Assembly: GCA_004194705.1 (NCBI GenBank)
Contig: SADC01001342.1
Coordinates: forward strand, 186,001-250,000
Reading direction: 5' to 3'
Length of the DNA stretch: 64,000 bases
From: Ditylenchus dipsaci
Taxonomy: Eukaryota > Nematoda > Chromadorea > Rhabditida > Anguinidae
Numbering within the stretch: the stretch's first letter is position 1; the number at the start of each line of letters is the position of its first letter. The notes beneath the pieces were generated by a model that saw only the letters and a list, made by a program, of their open reading frames with translations, did not search any database and was not told the DNA's origin. The position numbers and the translations under genes are program-made. Positions 1-12,409 of this stretch are shown in pieces.

Positions 1-699
1 ATCTCAAAAGGAGCGTGTATCTCCTGCATGGAAACCGTTCAATTCCGAAGTAAATCAAATTTACATGTTGCTGGTTTGAATCTCTCCGGGTGTAAACTTT
101 ACTTTTTTCAGTGATTAAGTCGGATTAAGTCTAAAAAATATCATTGAATCGATTAAGAACAATTCCATAATTTCTTCTTTGGTCAAAAACTATTTTACAA
201 TTTTGATTTGAAGTAAAATAAAGTCAGCCAGAAACCATATACCTCGGCTTATATTGCCTCTAACTATTTTATCACCGTTATGAGAGTGCGAAAAAGTGCA
301 AAAGTTTTAACTCGAAGCAGTGAAAAAATTTCGCAAATCTGTTCTGTGCCTTTTCTCATCGATTACACTTTTATATATTGATTGAGCACACGAAAATCTC
401 GAGATCAAATTCAAAATTTTCCGATTTTCAGAAGGTTGAAAAATTATAGACCCTTTTTTATAATTAGAGAGAGAACGGTAGTCTTTTTCTGCCATGGTAG
501 TTGTCTAGACCTTTTGTCTAGACCTGTTTGGCAGTTTTTTTAGAAAAATCTGATTTTTAGTCCCAAAATCTAATTTTTCGATAAATTTTAAATTTTCCTG
601 ATCCAAACCGTCTTGTGAAGTGCAATTCTTAGAACCCGCGTTTGTCGTGCTACATTTCTCTGAATAAGTTATAATAATAATATAGTTTTAATTGGACAG

Positions 700-3600
700 G
701 CTCGACCATCCGAACATCATGAACTACTACGGTGCCTTCGAAGTCCAAGATATGTTGATGATCCAAATGGAGTTCGCCAATGGTGGATATCTGCAAAAGT
801 ATTTGGCTGACCAGGAATATGCTCTAGAAGATAAAGTTGTTGTAAAGATGTGCCAAGAAATGGCAGTATTCATTGTATATACTTGTCTAGACATATATAA
901 ATATGCTTGTCTTTAGAGTGCCGTGTCGTACTTACATTCCAAAAATGTCCTCCACCGGTAAGTAAGCTTGATAATCGGGTTAAGTCATAAGTCTACGACA
1001 AATCTAATGCTGTAACCACTACAGTCGACTCTCGATTGAAAGAAAGCTAGGGGACCGGCAGTAATCGCAAATTCACACTATCATGATTCGATATTTTACA
1101 TTGATAAGCTGTAAAAATACATTTTAAATTCAGTGATCTGGAGCCATCCAACACATTTATCAATGCAACAAACACTGGAATGACTATTAAAGTTGGTGAT
1201 TTTGGCATCGCTAGAATTATGGGTACCATGACTAAGCTGATCGGAGCCCAGACCATCATTGGAACTCCTAATTACATGGCCCCAGAATGTGTGAGTCAGG
1301 AAAATAAAAATACACTCGAATCTCGATTATACACATCCACTGATTGCAATTAACTTTGACTGAGATAGGCTTATTTTCTGTGATGTGACACCCTAGTTAG
1401 AAGCCACTCTAAGGTCGGTCTCTTGTGGTGGCGTGTAACCAAGATTCGCAGAGCTGTCTACATGACAAAAACAGCTCCACATATCCGATTTTTTGATAAA
1501 AGTTTTAACTGGACATCTCTGCGCATAATACAGGATGTATTTTTTGAAAAATGAAATTGTTTTAGCCAGTAAAAAAAGTTGGCGCTACCGGAGTATATCC
1601 CTCCCAAATGAAATTTTTTTAAAGTCTTTCCAAACACCCTATATCGACCTAAAATTGCCTAAGAAGCTCAAAAAAGACATTATTTTTGTGTCTAGTCAAT
1701 AAAAAATTGAGTTTTGGGACCACCCAAATATACCTATTTTGACCATTTTGAAGGGAGTTAGGGCCATATTAGGGTGGGAAAGGACCAAAAGGGCCAATTT
1801 AGTGTGAAAAGGAAGATGTTGAACATAGTTTTGTTGACTGGGGCCTACCGCATAAAAAACTCTGGTATGCATATATTGTTTATGCATCCAGAGTCACTTT
1901 CGAGTGATTTGTGTCTAAGGTATGTGGGTGTAAGCATCTCAACTCCAAGCCCCCAAGCCCCCTGCGCCCCGAAGTGGGCGCAGGGGGATTGGTTGGTTAG
2001 AGATGCGCACACTCACTTACCTTAGACATAATTCCGAGCAAGTCTCTCAAACAAAAATCCATTTAGAGGCTCTTTTTGCCCAGCTCCAGTGACCAAAACA
2101 TGCCAAAACAGGCAAATGGTCGAAATTTCAAAATGTCCAAAACTCAATTTTTTATTAACTAGGACTCAAAAATAATGTCTTTTTTGAACTCCTGAGGCAA
2201 TTTTAGGTCGATATGGGATCTTTGGAAACACTTTAAAAAAAATTATTTGGGGGGGGGGGGGAGGTTGCTGGTAGGTAGGGTCAAAAAATTCCATGTAGCT
2301 TTAAAATAGGTTTTAAAAATAAAAATAGGTTTTATAGTTTTATAGCTTTTAAACTGCGCTGCGAAATCGCAATATGAACAGTCAAAAACCGAAATGCGGT
2401 TCTTCAAACCCACCGCGAGATCTTACAAATGAGCATGAACTTTCCTGTATGTAATTGGATAGAAAATGATTAATAGACTAAAAAAATTTGATTAAAAAAC
2501 ACGCTGTATTCCATTTTGTCGGCTATATTGACATCTTTTATATTGAATCTGTGGGCTCCTAATAGTTAAAGGGAGGGTACATCTCTTGTCCGTATCTGGT
2601 CCCGCATGGAAATCGTTTTAATTCAAATTCAAACAAATTTGTAGGTTGTTGGTTTGAATTCCTCTGGCCGCACGCTTTATTTTTTCATAATTTTATCGGT
2701 GATTGAGTTAAACACCATGTGTTTGAAGGCTAATAATTATCAATTCAATGAAATGAATCATTCTAGTATTGATTTGTTGTCATTAACAGCCTTAATTTAT
2801 AAAACGATTTCGTAGCGCAGTTTAAAAACTATAAAACCTATTTTTATTTTTAAAACCTATTTTAAATAATTCCTTCCTCGGTGTCGGCTCTAACTTAGCT
2901 CAAGTAGTCGTGTATCTCTGCGCTAAAGTCTTTGTTGTGCTCCAAAGAGCCTTAGGATAAGCTCGGAAGAAAATGTTAAAAAAATAAAATGTGTGGTCAG
3001 AGGGATTTGAACCAGCAACCTCGAATCTGTTTGAATTTGAATTCAAACGATTTCCATGTAAAAGACCGTCGGTATTCTAATATTTGTTAAAAATGTTCTT
3101 TTTGAAGGGGGACCAAGTCAAAAAAGTAAAAAAAAATCAGAAAATTTTCAAAAAATTCGAAAATTTGAAGTTTTTCGTACGATATGTATGCGTATACGCG
3201 GATAGTATATAATATTATGCTAATAGTATGCGCAAATAGTGTATCGTACGAAAAAATAAAAAAAAATTCACTTTTTTTCACTTTTATGCCCTGGTTCCCA
3301 CTCTTAACCATTTGGTAACAAAATACCAAAAAATACCGGTATTTTGCCCAACCCTAGTTTTTAAATAAGTCACTGCAGGTTGTGCGGGTCACTACTTTTG
3401 ACCTGAACAACCATTTCTGTCTTAGAAACGCCGATATTTTATGCAAAAAAGCTCAATCTTAAGGAATGCATGAAACTTATGCGTAAAAATGTCCAACCAA
3501 AATTTCCTATAAAAAATTGAGACTCACAGAGCTTTTTTTTGGCACGTGGACCGTTCTCAATAAAAGTAAAACAGGTTATAAAACCTAATATTTGGTTTTC

Positions 3601-4136
3601 AGTGGAGTGGTCTGGGCTATAATGAAAAAAGTGATGTCTATTCCCTTGGTTGGTGTTTCTACGACATAATTTCAAGTCCAAAAACAGGTGTGATGGTCAC
3701 CAGTCTTAAGCAAGGTAATAAAAGACACAATTTTATCAATAAAATATATTTTTATTGATTTATAGTGACCAAAGCTCAACAAAAAATGCAGTTTCTTCTG
3801 ATTAGTATGATTGATTTAGACCCAATTCTGCGCCCTTCTGCTGTACAAGTCTTGGATGTGATCCAATCAATCATAGATGCCAAACAAGGATCCATGAATG
3901 CCAGCTGCAGCTACCAGCCAGTACTACTTCTTCCTCCACGACCAAACGCGTCTGCTCCCCCTTTGACTCCCAGCACCAATGAACTGCTGCATGTGCTCAA
4001 CTCTCCACTCAGCAGCTCCACCATTCCAACAGCAGCAGTTGTAATCAGCTCACAACAAGCAGGGGCTGCAGGAACTGGCGAATGCAGCACTAGTGCTACT
4101 GCTACTAGAAAAACCGCCACTGAAACCGACCCACAG
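700..4136 (+). CDS. NEK-like serine/threonine protein kinase, 5' part missing
   Basis: Five exons are readable: 700-865, 917-957, 1134-1290, 3603-3714 and 3766-4136. They encode a kinase domain from the C-helix side onward: LDHPNI, the hinge MIQMEFANGGYL (NEK8/9-like), a YLHSKNVLHRD catalytic loop, VGDFGIAR (DFG Asp present), GTPNYMAPEC (APE motif), SDVYSLG (F-helix) and RPSAVQVLD (C-lobe Arg). A Ser/Pro/Ala-rich tail follows. The glycine loop and VAIK lysine are not found upstream, so earlier exons are outside the window or lost. The catalytic loop reads HRDLEPSN where kinases normally have HRDLKPxN. That Lys-to-Glu change would be expected to impair phosphotransfer. Introns are 51 bp, 176 bp, 2.3 kb and 51 bp. 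After 4136 a donor joins an exon at 4195 leading toward the AAA-ATPase-like gene, so a fusion is possible. Confidence 0.8.
1291..3602. repeat. kinase intron filled with two foldback repeats
   Basis: The 2.3-kb intron holds two inverted-repeat pairs. The first has arms near 1590-1735 and 2140-2270, sharing text around GACCTAAAATTGCC and its complement. The second has arms near 2297-2375 and 2800-2868, sharing AACCTATTTTTATTTTTAAA and its complement. Around 1880-2040 lies a block with copies near 18440-18545 and 31755-31870. The ORFs here are by-products of the repeats. Confidence 0.75.
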
Positions 4137-4194
4137 GTATGTGGTGATAGCTAGATGAAAGGAAGTCATTAGTCTAACTGGGAATTTTTTCTAG

Positions 4195-6971
4195 ACATCC
4201 AGAAGATCTGCATTTGATCGTGGAGATCCATCCCGGAAATCCACGGCATCAATAAAAGAATTATCTAAAAGAGATAACTCACAACCCCTATTCAAATGGG
4301 GCGAACAGCTACGAAGAATTAGTGGAAGGGGGTCTATGCATTGCGGACAAGACGATGTTTTTAATGGACTTCTACAACCACAACCACACCAGCATTGTCA
4401 TCACAATGCCCCGTGCTTTCGGGAAGACTACCCTGCTCCATATGACTCGTTCCTTTTTTGGCATTCCATTGGAAGCTGACAACAAGCCATGTGAAGAGGT
4501 GAAGGATTCACGCGCTTACAAAGTGTTCACTGAGTTCCATCAAACAAGAATTTACAAAGAGCAGTCCGACTTTGGTAAGATTACTTTTTCAATTTTATTT
4601 GCTGACCTGTTTTCTAAGTTCAGTAGAGCAACATTTTGGGAAGCACCCGGTGATATACATGACACTGCAGGATGTGATTGGCCCTGCAGAAGATTTGCTG
4701 CCGCAATTTCAGTCAGCACTCAAAAATACATTTGGAGACTTCGACTTGGTAATCACCTAATTCATTGTAATCTAACACATAAATTTTTAAATTTTCAGAG
4801 GAGTTAGAAGAGAAAAAAATGGCTGGTAAAGCATCGAAAAGAGAGCTCAATGACCATCTTATAATGGACCAGGTTGTTTGCTTAATTAATGCTATCCAAA
4901 CCAGACCTGTTAACGGGCCAGGATTTTCACAGATTTCCACCGACCCTATCCACTAACCCGCACCAGCACTGGCAAAAGCCCAGTCGGTGCCGTTGCGGCA
5001 CCCGGTGCCGTTACAGGGCTGGTGTTGTATAAGCCACTATCCGTATTAGAAAATACATTCAATATGAATTATCTATTCAGGTGCTGTATGGAAAAGGCCA
5101 GATGGAAAAGAATGATTTGGTCCAGGGTCTTGAGCGTCTGACAAGAATACTTTACAATAAATGTAAGCTGTTGTGTACCAGGTTGTCTCAGAAACTGCTC
5201 TGATTTTTAAAGTCTTTACTATTTTTCTCGGCTCAGTCGTCAGCAATTTGCTTTATTTATTATTTTTATTTAGCTATAAATTAAAGCTACATTTCATTTT
5301 TAATATCCTAATCAAATTGTGGACTGTTGTGAATACCCAGGAAGATAGTTAAATTTTTCGAAGGAATCTCGCTAATTTATGAGACAATCTTTTACCATTA
5401 AGTTGAAGAAAAAGTTTTGTTGTAAACATTCAATTTTTTTTTCCAAAAATTACTTACTTTCCATGGCAAATTTTCATGGCTCAACCAACCAACAATTTGT
5501 TCACTACGCTGATCTAAAAACTGAATTGTCCATGGTTAAGCTGGCAAAAATCAGTTATGAGAATGTGAAAAAACGGACGGCAAAATTAGAATCTTTTTGA
5601 TATTTGAGGCTAGATTAGCTAATCAAATTGGCAAGCATTTCGTTAATTGGGGCAAAAACGTGTCGTACCCTGGGCGGGAACAAAGTTGAGGGGCAGCAGC
5701 TTAGCAAGTGTAAAATATACTGTCAAACCTCGATACGGTGGCTCCCTAAGTTATATAAGACTAAAAAATCTAATATAATACCCCGTGCTTAAAAACAGGC
5801 GTAAAAACAGCCCTGGGCCTATTAAAGTTTTTTTTTCAAAAGACCAAATTTGAGGGGAGACTGAACAAAGTAGCCAAGATTCCAAGCCATGTTTTGACTT
5901 TTGTCGCAACTAAATTGTCAGGTGCTATGCAATTTTAAAAACCTATTTTTTGCGACGAAATTCTTTTCTTCTCAACCTAATTCATCGGTCATAACCATAA
6001 GTAGATATTTAGTAAACTCCCTTTCATTTACAGACCACCAACCGTCTTTTGTGCTGTTGGATGAATACGATTCACTCGCATCAGCTCAAATACGGAGAGA
6101 ACCACTGGCCAGCTTGAGAGACCAGATTCATAGTGTGATCGCTCCTTTCTTCCGATCCTCCACTAGAAATAAACCAGAACAGGCTGGAGATTTGCGCAGT
6201 TTCTTTGAAGCCTTCATGCAAGCAACATTTAAAGACAACAAAAACATGTCCCATTCTATTATGGCCGGAGTCAATAGAGTTGGTCAGGATATTTTGTCGG
6301 GCACTCATTTAGAGCCATGCAATATGCAGTCCAATCCTTTTGCCGCATATTTTGGCTTCACTGCCAAAGACTTAGATGGGTTTACTGAGATAATGAGGCG
6401 CCACGATGTACAAGTAGATGATCGCTGGAAACAAATTGTTTCAATCCATTATAATGGTCAATATTTAAGTTTTTTTTTTATTAGAATTAATATGTTTTTG
6501 CGTCTAGGATACACATGTTACACCGAGGACGGTAACAGAAGTGTACAACTGTTCAACCCATATTCCCTCAGCAAATACTTGTGTATATACGCCATAACAG
6601 ATCCTGCTCATCAGCCAGTTCCCAAAAAGTTTTGGGCGAGAGCGTCGGAGTCCAGCGTCTAAAATACTTATTGAAACGCGATAGTGGTGCCAGAGAGGTA
6701 ATCAACTTATTTCATGCATAAATATTCCTGAAAAAAACCTTTTTCAGATAGACAAGCTAATAGCAGGCCAGGATGTGAGAGTCAATTACTCAAACAAGTT
6801 GGACTTCACTCTCGATGACTACAAAACCGTGTTGCAGCTATGTGAACAAGGAGATGCTGTCAAAGTCAATGACGACACCATCCATTTGGTTTTAACCTAT
6901 CTGACTCATACCGGCTATCTAACTGTTGTTGCCAAAGAAAATGTATTCCGGATCCCGAACGAAGAAGTCCG
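4195..6971 (+). CDS. AAA-ATPase-like protein (PF09820 type), C-terminal nuclease domain missing
   Basis: Exons: about 4195-4574, 4624-4748, 4801-4872, 5081-5162, 6034-6456, 6508-6696 and 6748-6971. Motifs follow the order of the AAA-ATPase-like family: IADKTMFL, MPRAFGKTTLL (P-loop region), VIYMTLQDV, FVLLDEYDSLA (Walker-B-like), IMAGVNRVGQ, YFGFTAKDL, HYNG|YTC across a 51-bp intron, LFNPYSLSKYL and the C-terminal YLTHTGYL...RIPNEEVR. In the family a PD-(D/E)XK nuclease domain normally follows IPNxEVR. None is found before the repeats that begin at 7150, so the gene looks 3'-truncated. Two joins are imperfect. Near 4270 the frame of the kinase-side exon must shift by one base to reach the AAA frame. 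After KYL (about 6582) a 32-bp intron or an indel is needed. This may be the C-terminal part of a kinase-AAA fusion. The biological role is unknown. Confidence 0.7.
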
Positions 6972-7149
6972 GTCAGTAAATATTTTTTGTTATAATTCTC
7001 TTTTTTTCTTGATTCGCTTCAAAAGGTTACCCTAAAATCTCTATCAATCCACAAACAATCCTTCGAAAAAATTCAATCCTTCGAAAAACTCTTTTTCAGC
7101 CCTCAAAAATCAAAATTGTTAAACGAGCTCGCATTTTTTGGGTGCTCAA

Positions 7150-7403
7150 CAGGGTTGGCAGGGTGTGGCTTTTTTTGGCCATAAAAAAGCTACACCCCTT
7201 TTTGCAGAATTTTCTGACACATCGCTTTGAATTTTCAAATTATAACATACGTTTTCAAGAATTTAATAAAAGGGTGAAGAAGATGTCTCTCAAGTGGTAT
7301 GTAAAAACATCAGATGCGCTAATAAAATAATCGAAAAAACAAGCGATGAAAAGAAAGAAAAAACATCTTTTCAAAAAAGTCACACCGGGCCTTGCCTACC
7401 CTG
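7150..7403. mobile_element. hAT-type MITE with perfect 8-bp TSD
   Basis: Ends read CAGGGTTGGCAGGGTGTGGC on the left and, inverted, CAGGGTAGGCAAGG on the right. They are flanked by identical GTGCTCAA at 7142-7149 and 7404-7411. The 254-bp element has no coding capacity. It sits just downstream of the truncated AAA-ATPase gene. Confidence 0.85.
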
Positions 7404-7534
7404 GTGCTCAATCAAAATGCGAAACCAGTAGAGCTGGTTAGAGTTAAGAAAATGCAATCAACAACGATTTAAATTATAGTGATTGCTCAAAACCATTTCA
7501 ACCATTTCAAAATGCATGAGCGGGGTGCACTACG

Positions 7535-7952
7535 TTTCACCGTCACCTATTTTCACCGTCACCTATTTTCACCGTCAGCACTTTAGGACCGCTTTTTAGA
7601 TCTAAATTTTTCTAAAATTTTAACAGTCTTGGTACCAAATTGTAGCCCTGAATGTCAGCTACATTTTGGTACCACAATTTATAGAAAAATAAAAAACTTT
7701 TAGATCTAAACTTCAAAAGACGCTCACCCTGTGTTTTACGGTGATAAAAAAGTGTGAGAGTGAGCGCCTTTCAAAGTTTAGATCTAAACGTTTTCTATTT
7801 TTTTCAGAAATTGTGGTACCAAAATGTAGCTGACATTCAGGGCTACAACTTGGTGCAAAATTTAGATATAAAAAAGGATTTAAAATGATGACGGTGAAAT
7901 TATTGACGGTGAAAAGAGTAACGGTGAAAATAGTGAGGTGAAACGGCTCTAC
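7535..7952. repeat. foldback with (TTTCACCGTCACCTA)n arms
   Basis: Left arm at 7535-7600 repeats TTTCACCGTCACCTA. Right arm at 7885-7952 is its complement. A second palindrome inside, about 7640-7850, contains the TGTAGCCCTGAATGTCAGCT module in both orientations. No TSD is clear. No gene is seen between 7404 and 8270. Confidence 0.7.
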
Positions 7953-8272
7953 CTGGCTGGCATAATAATTGTTTCATAATTAACTTGTTTGGTAAAAGTC
8001 AGGTTTGCCAAGTAATTAAATTGATCAATAATTGACTGGTAAAAAAATCAATTTGATTTAAACCCGCTTTGAGACAATAATTGTTTATTAGAAAAAAGGT
8101 TTAGCTTAAATTTCTTTCATAAATATGCGAACAAATCACATCTGAAAATCGTACACAGTAACAACCATACTGAATTCCGTCGTCTTACGGATTTTGCTTA
8201 GTGTTTAGCTCTGCATAGTATTTAGTTCACTTAATCTCGTTTCAAAAAGAGTCGACTGCAATCTAAGAACTA

Positions 8273-8522
8273 CCGTATTTCCTCTAATAAGCGCCCCCGC
8301 TCTAATAAGCGCCCCTCCTTGACTTTGAGGGTCTGGATCTCAGTGTAGAAGCAATATTTTGCAAAGCTGTTTGATACGTTTTCTTAACTCCTACGAGCTC
8401 TACCGTTCCACTTTTTAGATTTTGGTTAAGCACCCAAAAATCTCGAAATCGAATTCCAAATTTTCCGACTTCAGGGGGTTTGAAAAATAAGCGCTCCGGG
8501 GCGCTTATTAGAGGAAATACGG
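8273..8522. mobile_element. TA-flanked MITE, CCGTATTTCCTCTAATAA ends
   Basis: Inverted ends CCGTATTTCCTCTAATAAG are flanked by TA on both sides. The core repeats AATAAGCGCCCC. Elements with the same ends but other cores lie at 23288-23441 and 44308-44463. The TA duplication suggests Tc1/mariner mobilisation. Confidence 0.75.
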
Positions 8523-8592
8523 TACTTCATAACTTCTATCTTCAAAAAAAACAAATTAAAATTCGAATTCCCTTTATTCAATTCAACGAAAT

Positions 8593-8920
8593 TTAACAAT
8601 TCATATCAACTAACAGACTATGACAAGTAATATATTGGATGATGTTCTCCGCATTGTACTTCAACGCAATGTTTTTTCTTTGGATGCAAATTCTTTTGTC
8701 GTGTGCTTTCAGCTTGGCTGGTTTACCAGTTTGAAAAGCGACAAGATGAGCCTCTTGCAGTGAACATTCTTTTTTGAGCTTCCTTAACCAGCGCCAGAAT
8801 CGAAGCTTTTTCCCGTCCTCAGTTCCCATCGCGTACTTTAATGAATTGTGCCAGGCTTCAAGAGAGTTGGTAGTTTTGGCCTTGCCATCACGAGTCAGTT
8901 CGTAACATTTCCATAAAGAA
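8593..8920 (-). pseudogene. MULE transposase C-terminal fragment
   Basis: On the minus strand, after an acceptor at 8921, the reading is SLWKCYELTRDGKAKTTNSL continuing EAWHNSLKY, then FWRWLRKLKKECSLQEAH and a stop near 8593. TTNSLEAWHNSL corresponds to the conserved TNNSVEGWHNxL region that follows the DDE core in Mutator-like transposases, and the Leu/Lys-rich helix after it also fits. An upstream ORF at 8888-9226 (minus) may belong to the same gene but shows no clear family match. The catalytic core is absent here. It may be related to the MULE at 24.1 kb. Confidence 0.6.
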
Positions 8921-9339
8921 CTGTAACAGTTCCTCTATAATCACCGGATCTTTTGGATTGTCATCATTCGGGGTGGAGAACTTGCCGTCCAGCTTAGCTT
9001 CAGAAGTGTTTGAAAATAAGTTGTCTTTAAGAAAGCACACTTCTGTACCTACACCAGTCATATTGACATTCTGCCGGTAAAACTTAACTCGGCTGGAGTT
9101 ACTTTTTTCAGAACGATTTGACTGCTTGATGTGCTGTGAGACTACGTTGGAATAGCCAACATTGAGCACGTGGCACAGCCAAAGAGATGTGTTGGTTTGG
9201 GTGCTAGGACATTGGTAACAGGGCAAAGTCAGCGATGGCCTAAATGAAAAACTTCATTTACAGATTTTTATGTTGACTGGGAAAGGAGATTAAAAAATTG
9301 TCTCTTTACGAACTTCGATTGTACAGTATAATTTCCGAT

Positions 9340-9572
9340 ACAGTCGACCCTCATTATAATGTCTTCGGAGGGGCTGCTTAAACCGGCCGAGTCCTTTAAA
9401 ACGGAAGTTGTTATACAGTTAATCGATAATCCGGCACCTCCAATAACCCGGCACCTTAGTCTAACTGAATTTGGTTGGCCAGAAAAGAAATAACGTAAAG
9501 TGATGCTTTGATAACCCGACACCTTGAGGACGGTCCCTAGAGGTGCCGGGTTATCGGGGTTCTACTGCATAG
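9340..9572. repeat. TA-type palindromic MITE remnant
   Basis: Starts near CAGTCGACCCTCATTATAAT, similar to the ends of the TA-flanked elements at 13426 and 20868. It contains AACCCGGCACCTT and complementary AGGTGCCGGGTTATC at the right. From here to about 10180 I see no gene. Confidence 0.45.
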
Positions 9573-10186
9573 TAAATTTTCATTTAAAGGAGCATGACCG
9601 TGCGTTTTAAAAAGTTAAGCGGGGACAGCATTTTTTGAACAGTTCCATTTTTTCACTCGTTTTGCGTCAAATCTACAGAGTGACCAGAACAAAAATCGCA
9701 GTCCCCAGCTTGACATTTCCATATCATTCTTTGATCGATTTTTTATCTGGTGCTTTAGAAAAGGGAAAATTTGTAAACAGCCAAAATTGTCAAAACTGGC
9801 TAAAAGATAAACCGAATGTTCTGTACCATTCGATTTACTAATGTCTCTTTTGTCTTTCAATAAAAAGATCTTGCTGAGACTTGGAAAAATGAAAAAGTTA
9901 TGGCAAAAATAAACTCGGGAATTTATATTGGGCCACCCTGTAATATTGATGAACCTGTCCTACTTTTAAAAAAATAGGAAGAAAACTTAAAAAATCTGGA
10001 TGAGAACGCATGTAAAATTTGATCGAGAAAGAAAAAAAGTGCTGATCCCCGCCTTTTCTCCGTGTCGGGCACGGGCATGCCCCTTCAAGCTACATCTCGA
10101 TATATTCTTTTTTGACACTTCATAAAAGAAAGACAGCTGGAGATCTACTACCATGACTTTGGAGTTTTTTATTTTGCAGACGCCAT

Positions 10187-11720
10187 TTATGAGATTTGAG
10201 AGGTAAGGTTATAAGAAAACATGGTATAGAATGTAAGGGAGGCAGATAGCAGAGAAATAAGAAACAGGCCTGGGGCGACTTGTTTATCTTGTTCAAGCGC
10301 AGGAATTTGCAGTTGGATCGGAGGTATGATTACTGGTGTTTCAATTCCAGCAGCTTCTGCCTCATATTCATCCACCATGGAAGTGCCATAGACTCGAAGA
10401 CAACTCAGGGTGCAGTAATGTTCTCGGCCGTGGTGCGATACTAGCTCCAGCTGAACAAATGTTAAAATTATGCTTTTTTACGTGCTTACAAGAGGAAGTC
10501 GAAACCAACTTTGATAAATTTGGCATAAGCTCCGGTTGGTAAAGTAGGAAAAGACTGGAATTCTCGGTTGTCTTGAGCCTCAAATTCACCAACAACCTGC
10601 CATTCCAAGGTGGGATATCTCTCAGAAATAGAGAATCGGATTTCTTTAGGCGATGAAGAGAAAAGTTCAAAGTTGGCGATTTCTAGCATGGTCGGCTAAA
10701 AATATCACAATATATTTATCTTGTCGAAATAAATTAATATTAAATTTAATTTTATTAATAAAATTGTATCAGATAAATGTATACTATAAAATAAAATTGA
10801 CTCAATTCACCTGAATATTTTCACACAACTCTACAATTAGGAACTTGTTTTGGGCCCTATCGCAAGGATTTCTCATGTAATCGTCTCTGTAAATAAACCA
10901 AAAATTTAGAATGAAATTTTTATAAAAGTCAAAGTGCCTACTATTACACTTCTGACTGCCCTTTAATGTGCCAATTTTTCAAATTAAACAAGCGCAATTT
11001 TAATATAAATTTTATATAGATTACACCGTCCATACTGTTTAGGCGGATTGTGCTGGTGGTTTTTAAAAATGGATAAATATTTTTTGCCGACGATTTTTTT
11101 AAAGTTATATAATGGATTCGCACTTCTGAGAAATTAGGGCAGCTTATTAAAATAAAAAGATCTTACAAATTTTAATTATTTTCATTCAGTTTAAAAAAAG
11201 CGGGCAGAAAAAATCGTGTCCTTTGAAAATTGTCAAAAATGCGTTCACCCTTTTTTTCACATTTTGTATACTATTTACAATACATTTTAAAATTAGTGTC
11301 TGCAAAGGAGTCTAAAGTGCAACAGTGTAGCCAAGAATATCCACCTCTCCTTGTCGTTCAACACAGCATTCTTGTTCTCGGCCTCATCATTGGCAAATAT
11401 TACTTTAGCACCACATTCTTTGGAAGCATAGTTGCGTCTGGGTGACTCCAGTGGTTCGTCGTTAATCCCATTGGTTGGTTTAACAAATTGGCTCGGCTCC
11501 AAATGACTCTCCACAACATTCTCCTTGAACACCGCTGCATTTGGCAGGTTGAAGCCGGAGTTTGTGGAGGGGTGTTGGGTTCTATGGGTGTGGGTTGCTG
11601 AACCACCCATTGCTTTTCTTGTTCAGCAGGGCTGTGATCATCCACTGAGACATTGTTATCTGCTGCAGCAGCTCCACCTGGAGTTTCTGTGCTGGTCTCG
11701 GAGTAAGCAACTTTGATGTA
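10187..11720 (-). CDS. SUN-domain protein of the SUCO/SLP1 type, partial
   Basis: Minus-strand exons: 11345-11720, 10811-10886, 10510-10695 and up to 10450. After a Pro/Gln-rich acidic linker the SUN domain reads NYASKECGAKVIFANDEAEN, then RDDYMRNPCDRAQNKFLIVE, LCENIQ, LEIANFELFSSSPKEIRF, YAKFIK|LELVSHHGREHYC and LSCLRVYGTSMVDEYE. This order and the paired Cys match SUCO/SLP1-type SUN proteins of the ER and nuclear envelope. Exon phases join correctly. In the first exon the linker and SUN parts are in different frames, so a one-base shift or a tiny intron lies between about 11500 and 11600. N-terminal signal and C-terminal coiled-coil/membrane exons are not found. The last exon reads to a stop at 10187. 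Confidence 0.8.
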
Positions 11721-11999
11721 CTGAAAAAAATGAATGAAAAATTGGCAATTAAAATTCTATTTGGTATCTCAAAACCGCTAAAATCGCTGTGGTATTCAAA
11801 AGGTGTGTAGACGTTTTGTTTTTTGTGATATTGTTTTAAACTCGCGCTTTTTTCAAATTTTTTTTGCAGTTTAGAAATTTCATTTGATACCGTCCTAATG
11901 AACACTACCATACGCTTCGCCTGAATTAAAAAATTAGAAACGAGCGCCAAATAGCCAAAAAATTGAAAGGCGCGAATTCATACAAAATGGTATAAAAAA

Positions 12000-12400
12000 G
12001 GGTAATATTTAATTCTGTCCCCAAATTTCTGAAAAATGTCCCCAAATTCACTGAAAAATGTCCCCAAATTTTATATGTCCCCAAATTGCTGAAACATGTC
12101 CCCAAATTTGCTGAAAAATGTCCCCCAATTGCTGAAATGTCCGCAAATTGCTGAAAAATGTCCCCAAATAATCTAAAATATGTCCCCTAATTTGTTTTAT
12201 TTATTTTCTGTTTTTCTTTTGAGGACAATTTTTGGGACACATTTCAGAGTATTTGGGACATTTTTCAGTAATTTGAGGACATTTTTCAGCAGTTTGGGGA
12301 CATTCCAGATTTGGGGACATTTTTCAGCAATTTGGGGACATTTTTCAGAAATTTTGGGACAAAATTAATTACCACCCATAAAAAAACCCAAACGCCCCTA
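12000..12400. repeat. foldback with (TGTCCCCAAATTGCTGAAAA)n arms
   Basis: The left arm at 12015-12190 contains about seven degenerate copies of TGTCCCCAAATTGCTGAAAA. The right arm at 12230-12365 is the complement. The right flank ends AAACGCCCCTATGCC, resembling the right end of the Ulp1-bearing element at 36360. Flanking ATAAAAAA on both sides may be a TSD but is low complexity. Confidence 0.7.
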
Positions 12401-12409
12401 TGCCATTTA

